A stretch of 64,000 nucleotides of DNA from Syntrophotaleaceae bacterium (GCA_041390365.1 JAWKQB010000002.1:624001-688000), one strand, 5' to 3'. Shown: positions 31,995 to 42,029, counted from the stretch's first letter. Translations and numbers: made by a program. Notes: a model not told the origin generated them from the sequence alone.

Positions 31995-33536
31995 ATGACA
32001 ATAGCGACCTCCATGAAGATGTCCGAGCTGTTCCAAGTGCTGTCCCCACGTGCCGTTTTCGGCCCTTCGGAAGCAGACGTCAAAGGTCTTTTCTACGACT
32101 CGCGGGAGGTCGTTCCCGGCGGGGCTTTTTTTGCCCTGCGCGGAGCGGTGACCGATGGCCACCGGTATATCGACCAGGCCCTCGAGCGGGGCGCTGCTGT
32201 GCTGGTGCTGGAAGAAGAACGCCCTCTTCCGTCCGGTGTCTGCGGGGTGCTGGTCGAAGATTGCCGCCGGGCTCTTGCTCTGGCCGCTGCGGCTTTTTAT
32301 GGGGATCCGACCCGCCAGATGACGGTTGTCGGGGTTACGGGGACCAACGGCAAGACGACGATCACCTATTTGATGGAATCGATTCTGCAAGCGGCCGGCC
32401 GGCGCCCGGCGATTATGGGCACGGTCAACTACCGCTTCGGCGACCTTGTGCTGCCTTCCGAACGCACCACCCCCGAATCGGTCGACCTGCTGCGGACCAT
32501 CGCAAAGTTTCGCGGAGCCGGCGCCGACGCTCTGGTTCTGGAGGTGTCCTCCCACGCACTGGAGCAGCATCGTGTGGACGGCATCTATTTCGATGTCGGC
32601 GTCTTCACCAATCTGACCCCCGAACATCTGGACTATCACGGCGACCTGGAGAGCTATTTTGCCTCGAAAGGCAGACTCTTTCAGGGGCTTGGGGGCCATG
32701 GTCCCGCGGTGGGAGTGGTGAACATCGATGATCCTTTCGGAGAGCGTCTGGCAGACCAGTTGAAAAACCTCTCGTCGTGCGACCTGCTGGCCTGTGGCCT
32801 TGCGCCTGCCGCCGATGTGCGCCCCGCGCGCAGTGTCCTGTCGATGGGCGGTATCGAGGCAACGATCCATTCTCCCCAGGGAGAGTTTGAGTTGCTTTCA
32901 CCTTTGCTGGGCGAGTTCAATCTCCACAATCTGTTGTGTGCCGCCGGGGCCGCTCTGGCTCTCGGTATCCGTCCGGAAACCGTGGCCGCAGGGCTGAATC
33001 AGGCGCCCCCTGTTCCCGGTCGCCTCGAGCCGGTGCCCAATGAGCTGGGGGCCCTGGTGCTGGTGGACTACGCCCATACCGGAGATGCCCTGGACAAGGT
33101 TCTAGGCACCTTGCAGGACCTTAAACCGCGCCGGTTGATCACGGTGTTCGGCTGCGGCGGCGACCGCGACCGGAACAAGCGTCCCATCATGGGTGAGGTG
33201 GCTGCGCGGCGTTCAGACCTGGTGGTACTGACCTCCGACAACCCGCGAACCGAAGATCCCCTGGCCATCATCGCCGATATTCGGCCGGGTCTCGATCAGG
33301 TCTTCGGGAGCGAATGGTCCCGTCGGGAAGCTGCGACCGGAAACGGACGGGGGTTCGTGGTGGTTCCAGACAGAAGGGAAGCCATCGATTTTGCCGCCGG
33401 GCTGCTGCAGCCGGGAGACCTTTTGCTGGTCGCCGGAAAAGGGCATGAGGATTACCAGATCATCGGCCGGGAAAAATTTCATTTCGATGATCGCGAAGAA
33501 TTAAGGCGCGCCCTGGGAAAGGGGAGTATTTCATGA
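31995..33536 (+). CDS. murE: UDP-MurNAc-tripeptide synthetase MurE (meso-DAP type)
   Basis: MurE adds the third residue to the stem peptide. The 513-residue protein has the Mur-ligase ATP loop GVTGTNGKTT, ERTTPESVDLLRTI, LEVSSHALEQ and the DNPR motif (D415-R418) that selects meso-diaminopimelate. This marks a Gram-negative-type peptidoglycan. The start at 31995 has a purine-rich AGGGTCAGGG upstream; ATG codons at 32013 and 32019 are alternatives. It overlaps murF by four bases. Confidence 0.95.
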   Translation: MTIATSMKMSELFQVLSPRAVFGPSEADVKGLFYDSREVVPGGAFFALRGAVTDGHRYIDQALERGAAVLVLEEERPLPSGVCGVLVEDCRRALALAAAAFYGDPTRQMTVVGVTGTNGKTTITYLMESILQAAGRRPAIMGTVNYRFGDLVLPSERTTPESVDLLRTIAKFRGAGADALVLEVSSHALEQHRVDGIYFDVGVFTNLTPEHLDYHGDLESYFASKGRLFQGLGGHGPAVGVVNIDDPFGERLADQLKNLSSCDLLACGLAPAADVRPARSVLSMGGIEATIHSPQGEFELLSPLLGEFNLHNLLCAAGAALALGIRPETVAAGLNQAPPVPGRLEPVPNELGALVLVDYAHTGDALDKVLGTLQDLKPRRLITVFGCGGDRDRNKRPIMGEVAARRSDLVVLTSDNPRTEDPLAIIADIRPGLDQVFGSEWSRREAATGNGRGFVVVPDRREAIDFAAGLLQPGDLLLVAGKGHEDYQIIGREKFHFDDREELRRALGKGSIS

Positions 33537-34924
33537 AGATTGATGTCCAGACGATTGCGCGCATCACCGGCGGAACGGTGACCCCTTCCAAAGCCCAGGC
33601 GACGGTATCCGGCGTGTCCACAGACAGCCGCAAAATCCGGGACGGCGAGCTTTTCGTGCCTCTGCACGGCCCCAATTTCGACGGCCATGATTTTCTGCTG
33701 CAGGCTGTTCGCAACGGCGCCGCGGCCTGCCTGAGCGAAGATGTCATCGCCGGTTTCCCGGTGCCGGTGGTCCGGGTTGCCGACACCCTGAAGGCCATGG
33801 GGGATCTGGCCGCTTCACAAAGGGCCCTGCTGCGGGGTCCGCTGGTTGCCGTGACCGGTTCCTCCGGCAAGACCACGACCAAGGAGATGCTCGGCTCGAT
33901 TCTGCGCCAAGGCGGACCGGGACTGATAACCGAGGGAAATTTCAACAATCTGATCGGTTTGCCCCTGACCCTGTTCAGGCTCACCGATGCACACCGCTGG
34001 GCGGTTCTGGAAATGGGTATGAGCGCCCGTGGCGAAATCGCCCGTCTCACGGAAATCGCCTCCCCTGATATCGGGGTCATAACCAATATCGGTCCTGCCC
34101 ACCTGGAGACCCTCCTCAGCCTTGACGGCATCGCCCGTGCCAAGGGGGAACTTTTTGCCGGTCTATCCCAGGGTGGGACCGCGGTGATCAACATGGATGA
34201 CGAACGGGTGGCGGGTCTGCCGGTGGCCAACGGTGTGCGCCGGATTCTGTTCGGATGTGCTCCGCCCGCCGATGTCCGTGCCGAGAAGATCTCTCTCTGG
34301 CCCGGAGGCGTCGAGTTCCAGCTCTGTCTGCCGGAGGGTCGCTGGCCGGTGCGGCTGCACATCCACGGACGTTTCAACGTGCACAATGCCCTGGCTGCAG
34401 CCGCCGCAGCCTATGTCATCGGCGTGAAGCCTGCCGAGATCGGCAGCGGACTGGAAAGGTTCCGCCCTTATGCCGGGCGCATGGAAACCACCCTGCTCGG
34501 CGAGAAAGTGGTTCTGCTGGAGGATTGCTACAATGCCAATCCCTTGGCCGTCAAGGCGGCTTTGGTCACCCTTGACGACCTGGCCGGTGATGGCCGCAGG
34601 GTGGCGGTTCTCGGCGACATGCTGGAGCTCGGAGAAGCCGCGGGCGAACTGCACCGGGAGGTGGGTCGCGAAGTGGCCCGCCGGGCAGATCTGCTGATTC
34701 TGCTCGGAGAATTCGCTCGCCATACGGCAGAGGGTGCCAGGCAGGGCGGGCTGGCCGCCGACCGGATCATCCAGGTAGACAGCCATGAAAAGGCTGTCGA
34801 ATCGCTGGAAAAATTGATCAGGCCTGGTGACCGGGTGCTGGTCAAGGGTTCCCGGGGGATGAAGATGGAGCGCATCTGTGCCGCTCTCAAAACCGATCAT
34901 GCCCGGGAAGCGGTCGGGCATTGA
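33533..34924 (+). CDS. murF: UDP-MurNAc-pentapeptide synthetase MurF
   Basis: MurF adds D-Ala-D-Ala to the tripeptide. The 463-residue protein shows AVTGSSGKTTTKEML (ATP loop), EMGMSARGEIARLTEI, NIGPAHLETL and the DCYNANPLAVKAAL motif typical of MurF. It overlaps murE by four bases (ATGA) and probably depends on its translation. Confidence 0.96.
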   Translation: MKIDVQTIARITGGTVTPSKAQATVSGVSTDSRKIRDGELFVPLHGPNFDGHDFLLQAVRNGAAACLSEDVIAGFPVPVVRVADTLKAMGDLAASQRALLRGPLVAVTGSSGKTTTKEMLGSILRQGGPGLITEGNFNNLIGLPLTLFRLTDAHRWAVLEMGMSARGEIARLTEIASPDIGVITNIGPAHLETLLSLDGIARAKGELFAGLSQGGTAVINMDDERVAGLPVANGVRRILFGCAPPADVRAEKISLWPGGVEFQLCLPEGRWPVRLHIHGRFNVHNALAAAAAAYVIGVKPAEIGSGLERFRPYAGRMETTLLGEKVVLLEDCYNANPLAVKAALVTLDDLAGDGRRVAVLGDMLELGEAAGELHREVGREVARRADLLILLGEFARHTAEGARQGGLAADRIIQVDSHEKAVESLEKLIRPGDRVLVKGSRGMKMERICAALKTDHAREAVGH

Positions 34925-34962
34925 CCCCTGATCAATTCCCGGTGACAGTAGACTGTTCCAAA

Positions 34963-34984
34963 CATTCTGCCGACCCGCAGAATG
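34963..34984 (+). other. Hairpin between murF and mraY
   Basis: CATTCTGC and GCAGAATG form a perfect eight-pair stem with a CGACCC loop in the 116-base gap between murF and mraY. There is no T-run, so it is not a standard terminator. It may stabilise mRNA or be a transposon scar. Confidence 0.55.
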
Positions 34985-35040
34985 ACAACGAAAATTTACG
35001 GTCCTTGGGCCGAAGGTGACATAGCTGGAGATTCAGCCGG

Positions 35041-36117
35041 ATGCTTTATAACCTGCTCTACCCTTTTCATACCGAGTTTTCCTTTCTCTACGTCTTCCGG
35101 TACATTACGTTCCGGACGATCTACGCGACCATTACCGCGTTGGTGATCTCCTTTATTCTCGGGCCCTGGTTGATTCAGAAACTGCAGTTGCTGCAGATCG
35201 GTCAGAACATCCGCAAGGTTGGTCCCGAATCCCATTTCAAGAAAGAGGGGACCCCCACCATGGGAGGAACCCTGATTCTGTTCGCCATTGCTTTGCCGAC
35301 AGTGCTCTGGGCCGATCTGAGCAATATCTACGTCTGGATTACCCTGATGGTTACGGTGGGTTTTGGGGTGATCGGTTTCCTCGATGATTACCGCAAGGTC
35401 AAGAAAAAGAACAGCGACGGCCTGAGTGCCCGGCAAAAAATGCTCTACCTGATGCTCATTGCCGCGGCCGCCGGCACCATCCTGGTGCTTTATCCGCCTT
35501 TCGAAACCACCCTGGTCATGCCTTTCCTCAAGGGTGTGCGTCCCGACCTGGGGTTTTTTTACATCCCCTTCTCCATGCTGGTCATCGTCGGCGCCAGCAA
35601 CGCCGTCAACCTGACGGACGGATTGGACGGTTTGGCCATCGGCCCGACGATCATCGCTTCGGGAACCTATCTGCTGTTCGCTTACCTGGCAGGCAATGCC
35701 CGCCTGTCCGATTATCTGCAGATCAGCAGCGTGCAGGGGGCGGGGGAGCTGGCCGTGCTGTGCGGTGCCATGGTGGGGGCCGGCCTTGGATTCCTCTGGT
35801 TCAACAGCTACCCGGCCCAGGTCTTCATGGGCGATGTCGGCAGCCTTTCCCTCGGCGGCGCCCTGGGAACCATTGCAGTGATCACCAAGCAGGAGATCGT
35901 GCTGGTGATCGTTGGCGGAATCTTCGTCGTCGAAGCCCTCTCTGTCATTTTCCAGGTGACGTCGTTCCGCCTCTACGGAAGGCGGATTTTTCGTATGGCG
36001 CCGTTGCATCACCATTTTGAACTGAAGGGATGGCCCGAGCCTAAGATCATTGTCCGCTTCTGGATCATCAGCATCATTCTGGCCCTGGTCGCACTGTCGA
36101 CCCTCAAGCTGAGGTAG
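35041..36117 (+). CDS. mraY: Phospho-MurNAc-pentapeptide transferase MraY
   Basis: MraY transfers phospho-MurNAc-pentapeptide to undecaprenyl phosphate to give lipid I. The 358-residue protein has about ten membrane helices, the GTPTMGG motif, FLDDYRKV with two aspartates, the NAVNLTDGLDGLA motif and the HHHFE-containing APLHHHFELKGW loop. GGAG precedes the ATG by about a dozen bases. murD follows after one base. Confidence 0.96.
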   Translation: MLYNLLYPFHTEFSFLYVFRYITFRTIYATITALVISFILGPWLIQKLQLLQIGQNIRKVGPESHFKKEGTPTMGGTLILFAIALPTVLWADLSNIYVWITLMVTVGFGVIGFLDDYRKVKKKNSDGLSARQKMLYLMLIAAAAGTILVLYPPFETTLVMPFLKGVRPDLGFFYIPFSMLVIVGASNAVNLTDGLDGLAIGPTIIASGTYLLFAYLAGNARLSDYLQISSVQGAGELAVLCGAMVGAGLGFLWFNSYPAQVFMGDVGSLSLGGALGTIAVITKQEIVLVIVGGIFVVEALSVIFQVTSFRLYGRRIFRMAPLHHHFELKGWPEPKIIVRFWIISIILALVALSTLKLR

Positions 36118-36118
36118 C

Positions 36119-37477
36119 ATGGACGCCTATCGCGACAAGCAGATCGTGGTGGTAGGAGCCGGCCGGAGCGGGCGCTCCCTGGCTGAGTATTTCCTGAGCC
36201 GCGGGGCCCGTGTGACGCTGTCTGACAGCCGCCCCCTGGATCAGTTCAGAGAAGCGGATCAACTGCAGAAAAAAGGATTGCGGCTCGATTTCGGAGGCCA
36301 CACGGAAGAGCTGTTCGTGGCTGCCGATCTCATCGCCATCAGCCCGGGTGTGCCTCTGGAGCTTCCGTCATTGGCTGCCGCACAACGGCGAAGCGTGCCG
36401 GTCCTTGGCGAAATCGAGATTGCCTCCCGGGAGCTTTCGGCACCTCTGGTCGGGATTACGGGCACCAACGGCAAATCCACCACCACCACTCTGATCGGGG
36501 GCATCCTTCAGGATTGGGGACGCAAGACCTTCGTCGGGGGCAACCTCGGCACACCTCTGATCGAAGCGGTCGATGAATCCGGCTGGGACTGGCTGGTCGT
36601 CGAGATCTCGTCCTTCCAGCTCGAGGCCATCGAGCGATTCCGGCCGCGCTACGGGCTGCTGCTCAACCTCACCGAGGATCATCTCGACCGTTACCCGGAC
36701 ATGGACGCTTATATGGCGGCGAAAAAGCAGCTTTTCCGCAACATGCAGACCGACGACGTCGCGGTGCTCAACGGTGACGATCCCCTGGTTGTGCAACTCA
36801 CCTCCGACCTTCACTGTCGAAAAGTCTATTTTTCCTCCAGCACGGTGCCGGCCGAAGGGATGGGTCTGGAGGGCGGGGAGATTGTCTGGAAAATGGGGGG
36901 AGAGGAAATCCGTTTTCCCGTCTCCCAACTGAGACTCAAAGGTCTGCACAACCTGGAGAACGTCATGGCAGCCCTGATCCCGCCGCTTCTGGAAGGCTGC
37001 CCTGCGGAAGAAGCCTGGAGATCGGTCTGCGCCTTCAGCGGACTCGACCACCGTATGGTGCTGGTGCGGGAGCTGAACGGAGTGTGCTGGTACAACGATT
37101 CGAAAGGTACCAATGTCGGCAGTGTGGTGAAAAGCCTGGCCGGCCTGAACCCCCCGGTGACCCTGATTGCCGGCGGCAAGGACAAGGGCGGCGACTACTC
37201 GCCCCTGATCGAGATGATCCGGGAAAAGGTGTGCCGTCTGATTCTGATCGGCGAGGCCGCCGACCGCATCGAGGGGGCACTCGGCGGTCTGACCGAAACC
37301 CTGCGGGCCGCCACCCTTGAGGAGGCCGTGCGGCTGGCCCACCGTTTAACGCCGTCCGGCGGCTCGGTTCTTCTGTCGCCCGGCTGTTCCAGTTTCGACA
37401 TGTTTCGCAGTTATGTGGAACGGGGCGAGGTTTTCGTGCGTGCGGTGATGGAACTGCCGGCAAAGGAGGAGGGCTGA
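36119..37477 (+). CDS. murD: UDP-MurNAc-L-alanine:D-glutamate ligase MurD
   Basis: MurD adds D-glutamate to UDP-MurNAc-L-Ala. The 452-residue protein has the N-terminal VVGAGRSGRSLAEYF nucleotide fold, GITGTNGKSTTTTLIGGIL and the NDSKGTNVGSVVKSL motif, then LIAGGKDKGGDY. Length is typical. Only one base separates it from mraY. Confidence 0.96.
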   Translation: MDAYRDKQIVVVGAGRSGRSLAEYFLSRGARVTLSDSRPLDQFREADQLQKKGLRLDFGGHTEELFVAADLIAISPGVPLELPSLAAAQRRSVPVLGEIEIASRELSAPLVGITGTNGKSTTTTLIGGILQDWGRKTFVGGNLGTPLIEAVDESGWDWLVVEISSFQLEAIERFRPRYGLLLNLTEDHLDRYPDMDAYMAAKKQLFRNMQTDDVAVLNGDDPLVVQLTSDLHCRKVYFSSSTVPAEGMGLEGGEIVWKMGGEEIRFPVSQLRLKGLHNLENVMAALIPPLLEGCPAEEAWRSVCAFSGLDHRMVLVRELNGVCWYNDSKGTNVGSVVKSLAGLNPPVTLIAGGKDKGGDYSPLIEMIREKVCRLILIGEAADRIEGALGGLTETLRAATLEEAVRLAHRLTPSGGSVLLSPGCSSFDMFRSYVERGEVFVRAVMELPAKEEG

Positions 37478-37480
37478 GCC

Positions 37481-38584
37481 ATGGAGGCGGAACGGCGGTT
37501 CGATGCCACGATACTGTTGCTGGCTGTCGTTTTGACCTGTTTCGGGGTCGTCATGGTCTATTCGTCCTCTTCCATCATGGCGGCCGAACGCTACCACGAC
37601 GGCTTCTATTTCCTCAAACGCCAGGGGCTCTACGCGCTGGCCGGCTTCGGACTTATGGCTGTCCTGATGCGGATGGACTATCATCTTCTGCGGCGTTTGG
37701 CTTTTCCAGGCCTGATCCTCTGCGCCCTGATGCTGCTGCTGGTGCTGGTTCCCGGAATCGGCAGCCGTGCCGGGGGAGCGGCCCGCTGGATCAAGTTCCC
37801 GGGTTTTTCCTTTCAGCCGTCGGAAGCCGTCAAACTGGCCCTGATTTTCTACATGGCCCACTCCCTGGCGAAGAAGCAGGACAAGGTCAAGAGTTTCAAA
37901 CTGGGCATCCTGCCCTACATGATCGTGCTTTCGCTTCTGCTGCTGCTCCTGCTGCTGCAGCCCGATTTCGGCAGCGCCATGACCCTCGCCGTCGTGGCGA
38001 TGGTCATGCTGATGGCCGCCGGCACCCGGATCTCCCATCTGTCATCCATCGTAGTGCTGGCTCTGCCATTTATCTACTACTTCGTCTGGCACGTCGATTA
38101 TCGCCGCCGCAGGATCATGGCTTTCCTCGATCCCTGGCAGGACCCGACCGACACCGGCTTTCAGATCATTCAGAGCCTGATCGCCTTCGGGACCGGCGGC
38201 CTGATCGGCAACGGTCTCGGGGAAGGCAAGCAGAAACTTTTCTACCTGCCCGAGGCCCATACCGATTTCATCTTTTCAGTGGTTGGGGAAGAATTGGGTT
38301 TTGCCGGCACCATCGTGATTACTGCCATGTTTCTGGTACTGGTCCTGAGGGGTATTCGCGTCTCCCTGCAGGCTCCCGACGATTTTGGCCGCTACCTGGC
38401 CTTCGGCATCACCCTGCTGCTGGGTATGGAAGCTTTTCTCAATATCGCGGTGGTCATGGGCATGCTTCCGACCAAGGGCATGGCGCTGCCCTTCATTTCC
38501 TACGGGGGAACCAGTCTGCTGACGTCCCTGGCGGCGATCGGTATCCTATTGAGTGTTTCCAGCCGGATAAAAGGGGAGCTGTAA
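37481..38584 (+). CDS. ftsW: Septal lipid II polymerase FtsW (SEDS)
   Basis: FtsW is the SEDS glycosyltransferase that polymerises septal peptidoglycan together with FtsI. The 367-residue protein has about ten membrane segments, the GGAARWIKFPGFSFQPSE loop with conserved residues and the terminal LPFISYGGTSLL motif. It overlaps murG by one base (TAATG). Confidence 0.95.
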   Translation: MEAERRFDATILLLAVVLTCFGVVMVYSSSSIMAAERYHDGFYFLKRQGLYALAGFGLMAVLMRMDYHLLRRLAFPGLILCALMLLLVLVPGIGSRAGGAARWIKFPGFSFQPSEAVKLALIFYMAHSLAKKQDKVKSFKLGILPYMIVLSLLLLLLLLQPDFGSAMTLAVVAMVMLMAAGTRISHLSSIVVLALPFIYYFVWHVDYRRRRIMAFLDPWQDPTDTGFQIIQSLIAFGTGGLIGNGLGEGKQKLFYLPEAHTDFIFSVVGEELGFAGTIVITAMFLVLVLRGIRVSLQAPDDFGRYLAFGITLLLGMEAFLNIAVVMGMLPTKGMALPFISYGGTSLLTSLAAIGILLSVSSRIKGEL

Positions 38585-39684
38585 TGAAACTGCTTCTGGC
38601 CGGTGGCGGCACCGGCGGACATCTTTTTCCTGCAGTGGCGTTGGCCGAGCGGTTGCTGGAAACCGATAAGGCTGCACAGGTTCTGTTTGTCGGAACCAGC
38701 CGCGGCATCGAGGCGAGGGTCCTGCCCGGTCTGGGATTGCCGCTGGAAACCATCGAGGTTCGAGGTCTGGTCGGCCAGGGTTGGCGGGGGAGGCTGCGCC
38801 TGCTGCCCTGCCTTTTTAAAAGCTTTCATCAATCGCTGCGAATTCTTGACCGGTTTCGACCGGATATGGTATTGGGGGTTGGGGGTTACGCCTCCGGACC
38901 GCTTCTGCTGGCGGCTCGCTGGAAGAAGCTGCCGACGGTCATTCACGAACAGAACGCCTGGCCCGGACTGACCAACCGGATCCTGTCCCGCTGGGCCGAG
39001 AGGGTCTTCCTTTCCTTCAGTGAAGCCGACCGAGCTTTCAATCGCGGACGCACCATGCTGACCGGCAATCCCCTGCGCCGGGGAATGGAGGATTGTCCCC
39101 CTATCCCCCAGGGAAAGCCGACGCTGCTGATTTTCGGCGGCAGCCGTGGCGCCCGTGCCATCAACCAGGCTGTCATCGAAGCGCTGCCTTTGCTTGAGGA
39201 GTTCCGGGGCCGCCTTCACATTCTGCATCAGACCGGGTCGGACGATCATGACAGAGTGCGCAGAGGGTACCTGGATGCCGGCTGGGAGGATGCGGAAATC
39301 CTGCCTTTCATCGACGATATGGCCGCCGCCTATGCCCGCTCCCATCTCATCGTCTGCCGGGCGGGAGCCACCACCATAGCCGAGCTGAGCGCCTGCGGAC
39401 GGCCTGCCATTCTCATCCCGTACCCCTTCGCTGCGGCCGATCACCAGACCGCCAATGCCCGGGCCCTGGCCCGCAAGGGGGCCGCGCTGCTGCTGGCACA
39501 GGACGATTTGACCGGAGAAAGGTTGGCCCGGTTGGCGGGAGACCTGCTCAAGGACAGGGAAAGACTGTTGTTCATGGCCGGCGTCGCCCGGTCTCAGGCG
39601 AGACTCGGCGCTGCCGATCTCATACTCAGGGAATGCCGCCGGATTGCCAAAAAACCTGCGGTTGAAGCCGCTTCGGCGAAATAG
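38584..39684 (+). CDS. murG: Lipid II synthase MurG
   Basis: MurG adds GlcNAc to lipid I on the inner face of the membrane. The 366-residue GT-B enzyme has the start LLAGGGTGGHLFPAVALAE, GVGGYASGP, HEQNAWPGLTNR, LIFGGSRGA and VCRAGATTIAEL. The C-terminal tail is alanine-rich. Its start overlaps the ftsW stop. Confidence 0.96.
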   Translation: MKLLLAGGGTGGHLFPAVALAERLLETDKAAQVLFVGTSRGIEARVLPGLGLPLETIEVRGLVGQGWRGRLRLLPCLFKSFHQSLRILDRFRPDMVLGVGGYASGPLLLAARWKKLPTVIHEQNAWPGLTNRILSRWAERVFLSFSEADRAFNRGRTMLTGNPLRRGMEDCPPIPQGKPTLLIFGGSRGARAINQAVIEALPLLEEFRGRLHILHQTGSDDHDRVRRGYLDAGWEDAEILPFIDDMAAAYARSHLIVCRAGATTIAELSACGRPAILIPYPFAAADHQTANARALARKGAALLLAQDDLTGERLARLAGDLLKDRERLLFMAGVARSQARLGAADLILRECRRIAKKPAVEAASAK

Positions 39685-39690
39685 AGGACT

Positions 39691-41079
39691 ATGTACGGAA
39701 AAATTCGCAAGATACATTTCGTCGGAATTGGCGGCATCGGCATGAGCGGCATCGCTGAGGTTCTGCTCAACCTGGGATATCGCGTATCCGGTTCCGATCT
39801 GCGTGAAACGGAAATTACCCGGCGGCTGGCCGCGCTGGGAGGGGAGATCAGTTACGGTCATGCCGCAGAGAATCTCCGTCAGGTGGATGTTGTCGTGACT
39901 TCAACCGCGGTCAGGGGCGACAACCCCGAGGTGCTCGAGGCGTACCGTCAGCTGGTGCCGGTCATCCCCCGCGCCGAAATGCTGGCCGAACTGATGCGGA
40001 TGAAATACGGGATCGCCGTTGCGGGAACCCATGGCAAGACCACCACCACCAGCATGGTGGCCACGGTGCTGTCCCACGCCGGAATCGATCCGACCGTCGT
40101 CATCGGCGGCCGCCTCGATTCAATCGGTTCCAATGCCAAACTCGGGCAGGGCAAGTTTCTGGTCGCCGAAGCCGATGAGTCGGACGGCTCCTTCATGAAG
40201 CTGTCTCCCACAATTGCCGTAGTAACCAATGTCGATGCCGACCATCTCGATTATTACAAGGATCTCGACGAAATCAGGCAGACCTTTGTCAATTTCATCA
40301 ACAAGGTTCCCTTTTACGGCCTGGCAGTTCTCTGTCTCGACGATCAGAATATCCAGAACCTGGTCCCCGAGGTGAAGAAGCGCTTCGTCACCTACGGTCT
40401 GTCCACCCAGGCCGATATCAATGCCGTCGACATCGAACACCATCAGGACCGCACCTCCTTTACGGTGTGCGGCAACGGGCAGCGCCTCGGCCGTCTCTCC
40501 ATCCGCATGCCCGGCCGGCACAACGTGCTCAACGCCCTTGCCGCGGTGTCGGTGGCGATGGAACTGGAGATCCCCTTTGCCGTCATCATCGAAGCCTTCC
40601 AGGATTTCTGCGGGGTGCAGCGCCGCTTCCAGATCAAGCATCAGGACGATGGCATCATGGTGGTGGATGATTACGGGCACCATCCGGCGGAAATCAGGGC
40701 CACCCTGGCAGCCGCCCGGACCGGGTGGAGTGACCGGCGGGTCGTGGCTGTGTTTCAGCCGCACCGGTTCACCCGTACCCAGGCCCTCTACGATGAGTTC
40801 CTGACCGCCTTCTATCAGGCCGATCACCTGGTGGTGATGGATATCTATGCCGCCGGAGAGCAGGCGATCGACGGGATCGACGGCCGCGGTCTGGCCGAAG
40901 GGATTCGCGGCCACGGCCATAAGGACGTGCATTTCGTTGCCGATGCCGACCAGGTGGTTGAACACCTCCAGGCGGCGGTAAAACCGGGGGATCTGGTGAT
41001 CACCCTCGGCGCCGGAAACGTCTGGCAGGTCGGCGAGGCTTTTGCCGAAAGCCGGCGCAGTGACCAATCGGCTCTTTGA
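39691..41079 (+). CDS. murC: UDP-MurNAc-L-alanine ligase MurC
   Basis: MurC adds L-alanine to UDP-MurNAc. The 462-residue protein has HFVGIGGIGMSGIAEVL, the ATP loop AVAGTHGKTTTTSM, EADESDGSF and VDDYGHHPAEIRATL. The last 38 bases overlap murB. The enzyme works upstream of MurD in the same pathway. Confidence 0.96.
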   Translation: MYGKIRKIHFVGIGGIGMSGIAEVLLNLGYRVSGSDLRETEITRRLAALGGEISYGHAAENLRQVDVVVTSTAVRGDNPEVLEAYRQLVPVIPRAEMLAELMRMKYGIAVAGTHGKTTTTSMVATVLSHAGIDPTVVIGGRLDSIGSNAKLGQGKFLVAEADESDGSFMKLSPTIAVVTNVDADHLDYYKDLDEIRQTFVNFINKVPFYGLAVLCLDDQNIQNLVPEVKKRFVTYGLSTQADINAVDIEHHQDRTSFTVCGNGQRLGRLSIRMPGRHNVLNALAAVSVAMELEIPFAVIIEAFQDFCGVQRRFQIKHQDDGIMVVDDYGHHPAEIRATLAAARTGWSDRRVVAVFQPHRFTRTQALYDEFLTAFYQADHLVVMDIYAAGEQAIDGIDGRGLAEGIRGHGHKDVHFVADADQVVEHLQAAVKPGDLVITLGAGNVWQVGEAFAESRRSDQSAL

Positions 41080-41971
41080 CAAACTGCAGCAGACCCTGCG
41101 GGGGCAGGTGGCGATTGCCGAACCGTTGGCCAAGCATACCACCTGGCGCATCGGCGGACCGGCGGACCTGTTCCTGCGCCCCCTCGATGTGGCCGATCTG
41201 GTAAATGCCCTGAGCCTGCTTCGCAGTCACGGCACCCCCTGGCTGGCGATCGGCAGCGGCAGCAATCTTCTGATGCGGGATGGTGGCTTTCGCGGAGCGA
41301 TCATTCATCTCGGCCATTTTCGGGACGCCGTTTTTGATGAATCGGCACGGGTCAGGGCTGGAGCCGGACTGGGATTGATGAGGCTGATCCGTCTCGCTGT
41401 GGAGCGGGGACTGGGAGGTCTTGAGCCCCTGGCGGGCATTCCCGGGACGGTCGGTGGGGCGGTGGCGATGAACGCCGGGGCGATGGGCCGGGAGATCGGA
41501 TCCCTGGTGGATTCGGTTCTGCTGGCCGGTGCTGACGGAATCGAGGAATGGCCGGCCGACCGGCTCGCCTTCGGATATCGCCGCTCGACTTTGCCGCCAG
41601 GCCGGGTGATCAGCGGGGTGAAACTGCAGCTGCAGCCTGGCAATCGGGAAACCCTGCAACAGGATGTGGCGGTGCGGCTGCGGCATCGGCGGACAGCGCA
41701 GGGGGTCGGCAGACCGAATGCCGGTTCCGTTTTCAAGAATCCGCCAGGGGAATCGGCCTGGAAGCTCGTCGACCAGGCCGGGATGCGGGGCGCTCGGGCA
41801 GGGCAGGCCCAGGTTTCCGAGCTCCATGGCAACTTCATCGTCAATCTCGGCGGCGCCACCGCCGAGGATGTACTGACCCTGATCGATCTGGTTCGTGATC
41901 GGGTCGAGGAGATGACGGGTATCAGGCTGGAAACCGAGGTTCGGATTGTCGGGAGCCCGAAAGACCTATAG
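41042..41971 (+). CDS. murB: UDP-N-acetylenolpyruvoylglucosamine reductase MurB
   Basis: MurB reduces enolpyruvyl-UDP-GlcNAc to UDP-MurNAc with FAD and NADPH. The 309-residue protein has AIGSGSNLLMRDGGF, the flavin-binding LAGIPGTVGGAVAMNAGA, FGYRRS, the catalytic serine in PNAGSVFKNP and the closing ELHGNFIVN. The start is uncertain: TTG at 41042, or GTG at 41060; both lie within murC. The FGYRRS tyrosine region points to the short, type II MurB form. Confidence 0.93.
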   Translation: MPKAGAVTNRLFDKLQQTLRGQVAIAEPLAKHTTWRIGGPADLFLRPLDVADLVNALSLLRSHGTPWLAIGSGSNLLMRDGGFRGAIIHLGHFRDAVFDESARVRAGAGLGLMRLIRLAVERGLGGLEPLAGIPGTVGGAVAMNAGAMGREIGSLVDSVLLAGADGIEEWPADRLAFGYRRSTLPPGRVISGVKLQLQPGNRETLQQDVAVRLRHRRTAQGVGRPNAGSVFKNPPGESAWKLVDQAGMRGARAGQAQVSELHGNFIVNLGGATAEDVLTLIDLVRDRVEEMTGIRLETEVRIVGSPKDL

Positions 41972-41980
41972 CATGAGACG

Positions 41981-42016
41981 ATCCCAATCCCGATTTCGAT
42001 AGCGATTTCGATGAGA
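41981..42016. repeat. Hexamer-like tandem repeats inside the dcw cluster
   Basis: GATCCC, AATCCC, GATTTC and two further GATTTC-type units lie between murB and ddl, using the same unit style as 26603-26644 but in the opposite sense. It is the one clear low-complexity interruption within the dcw gene row. Confidence 0.75.
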
Positions 42017-42029
42017 AGCAAAGACCATT

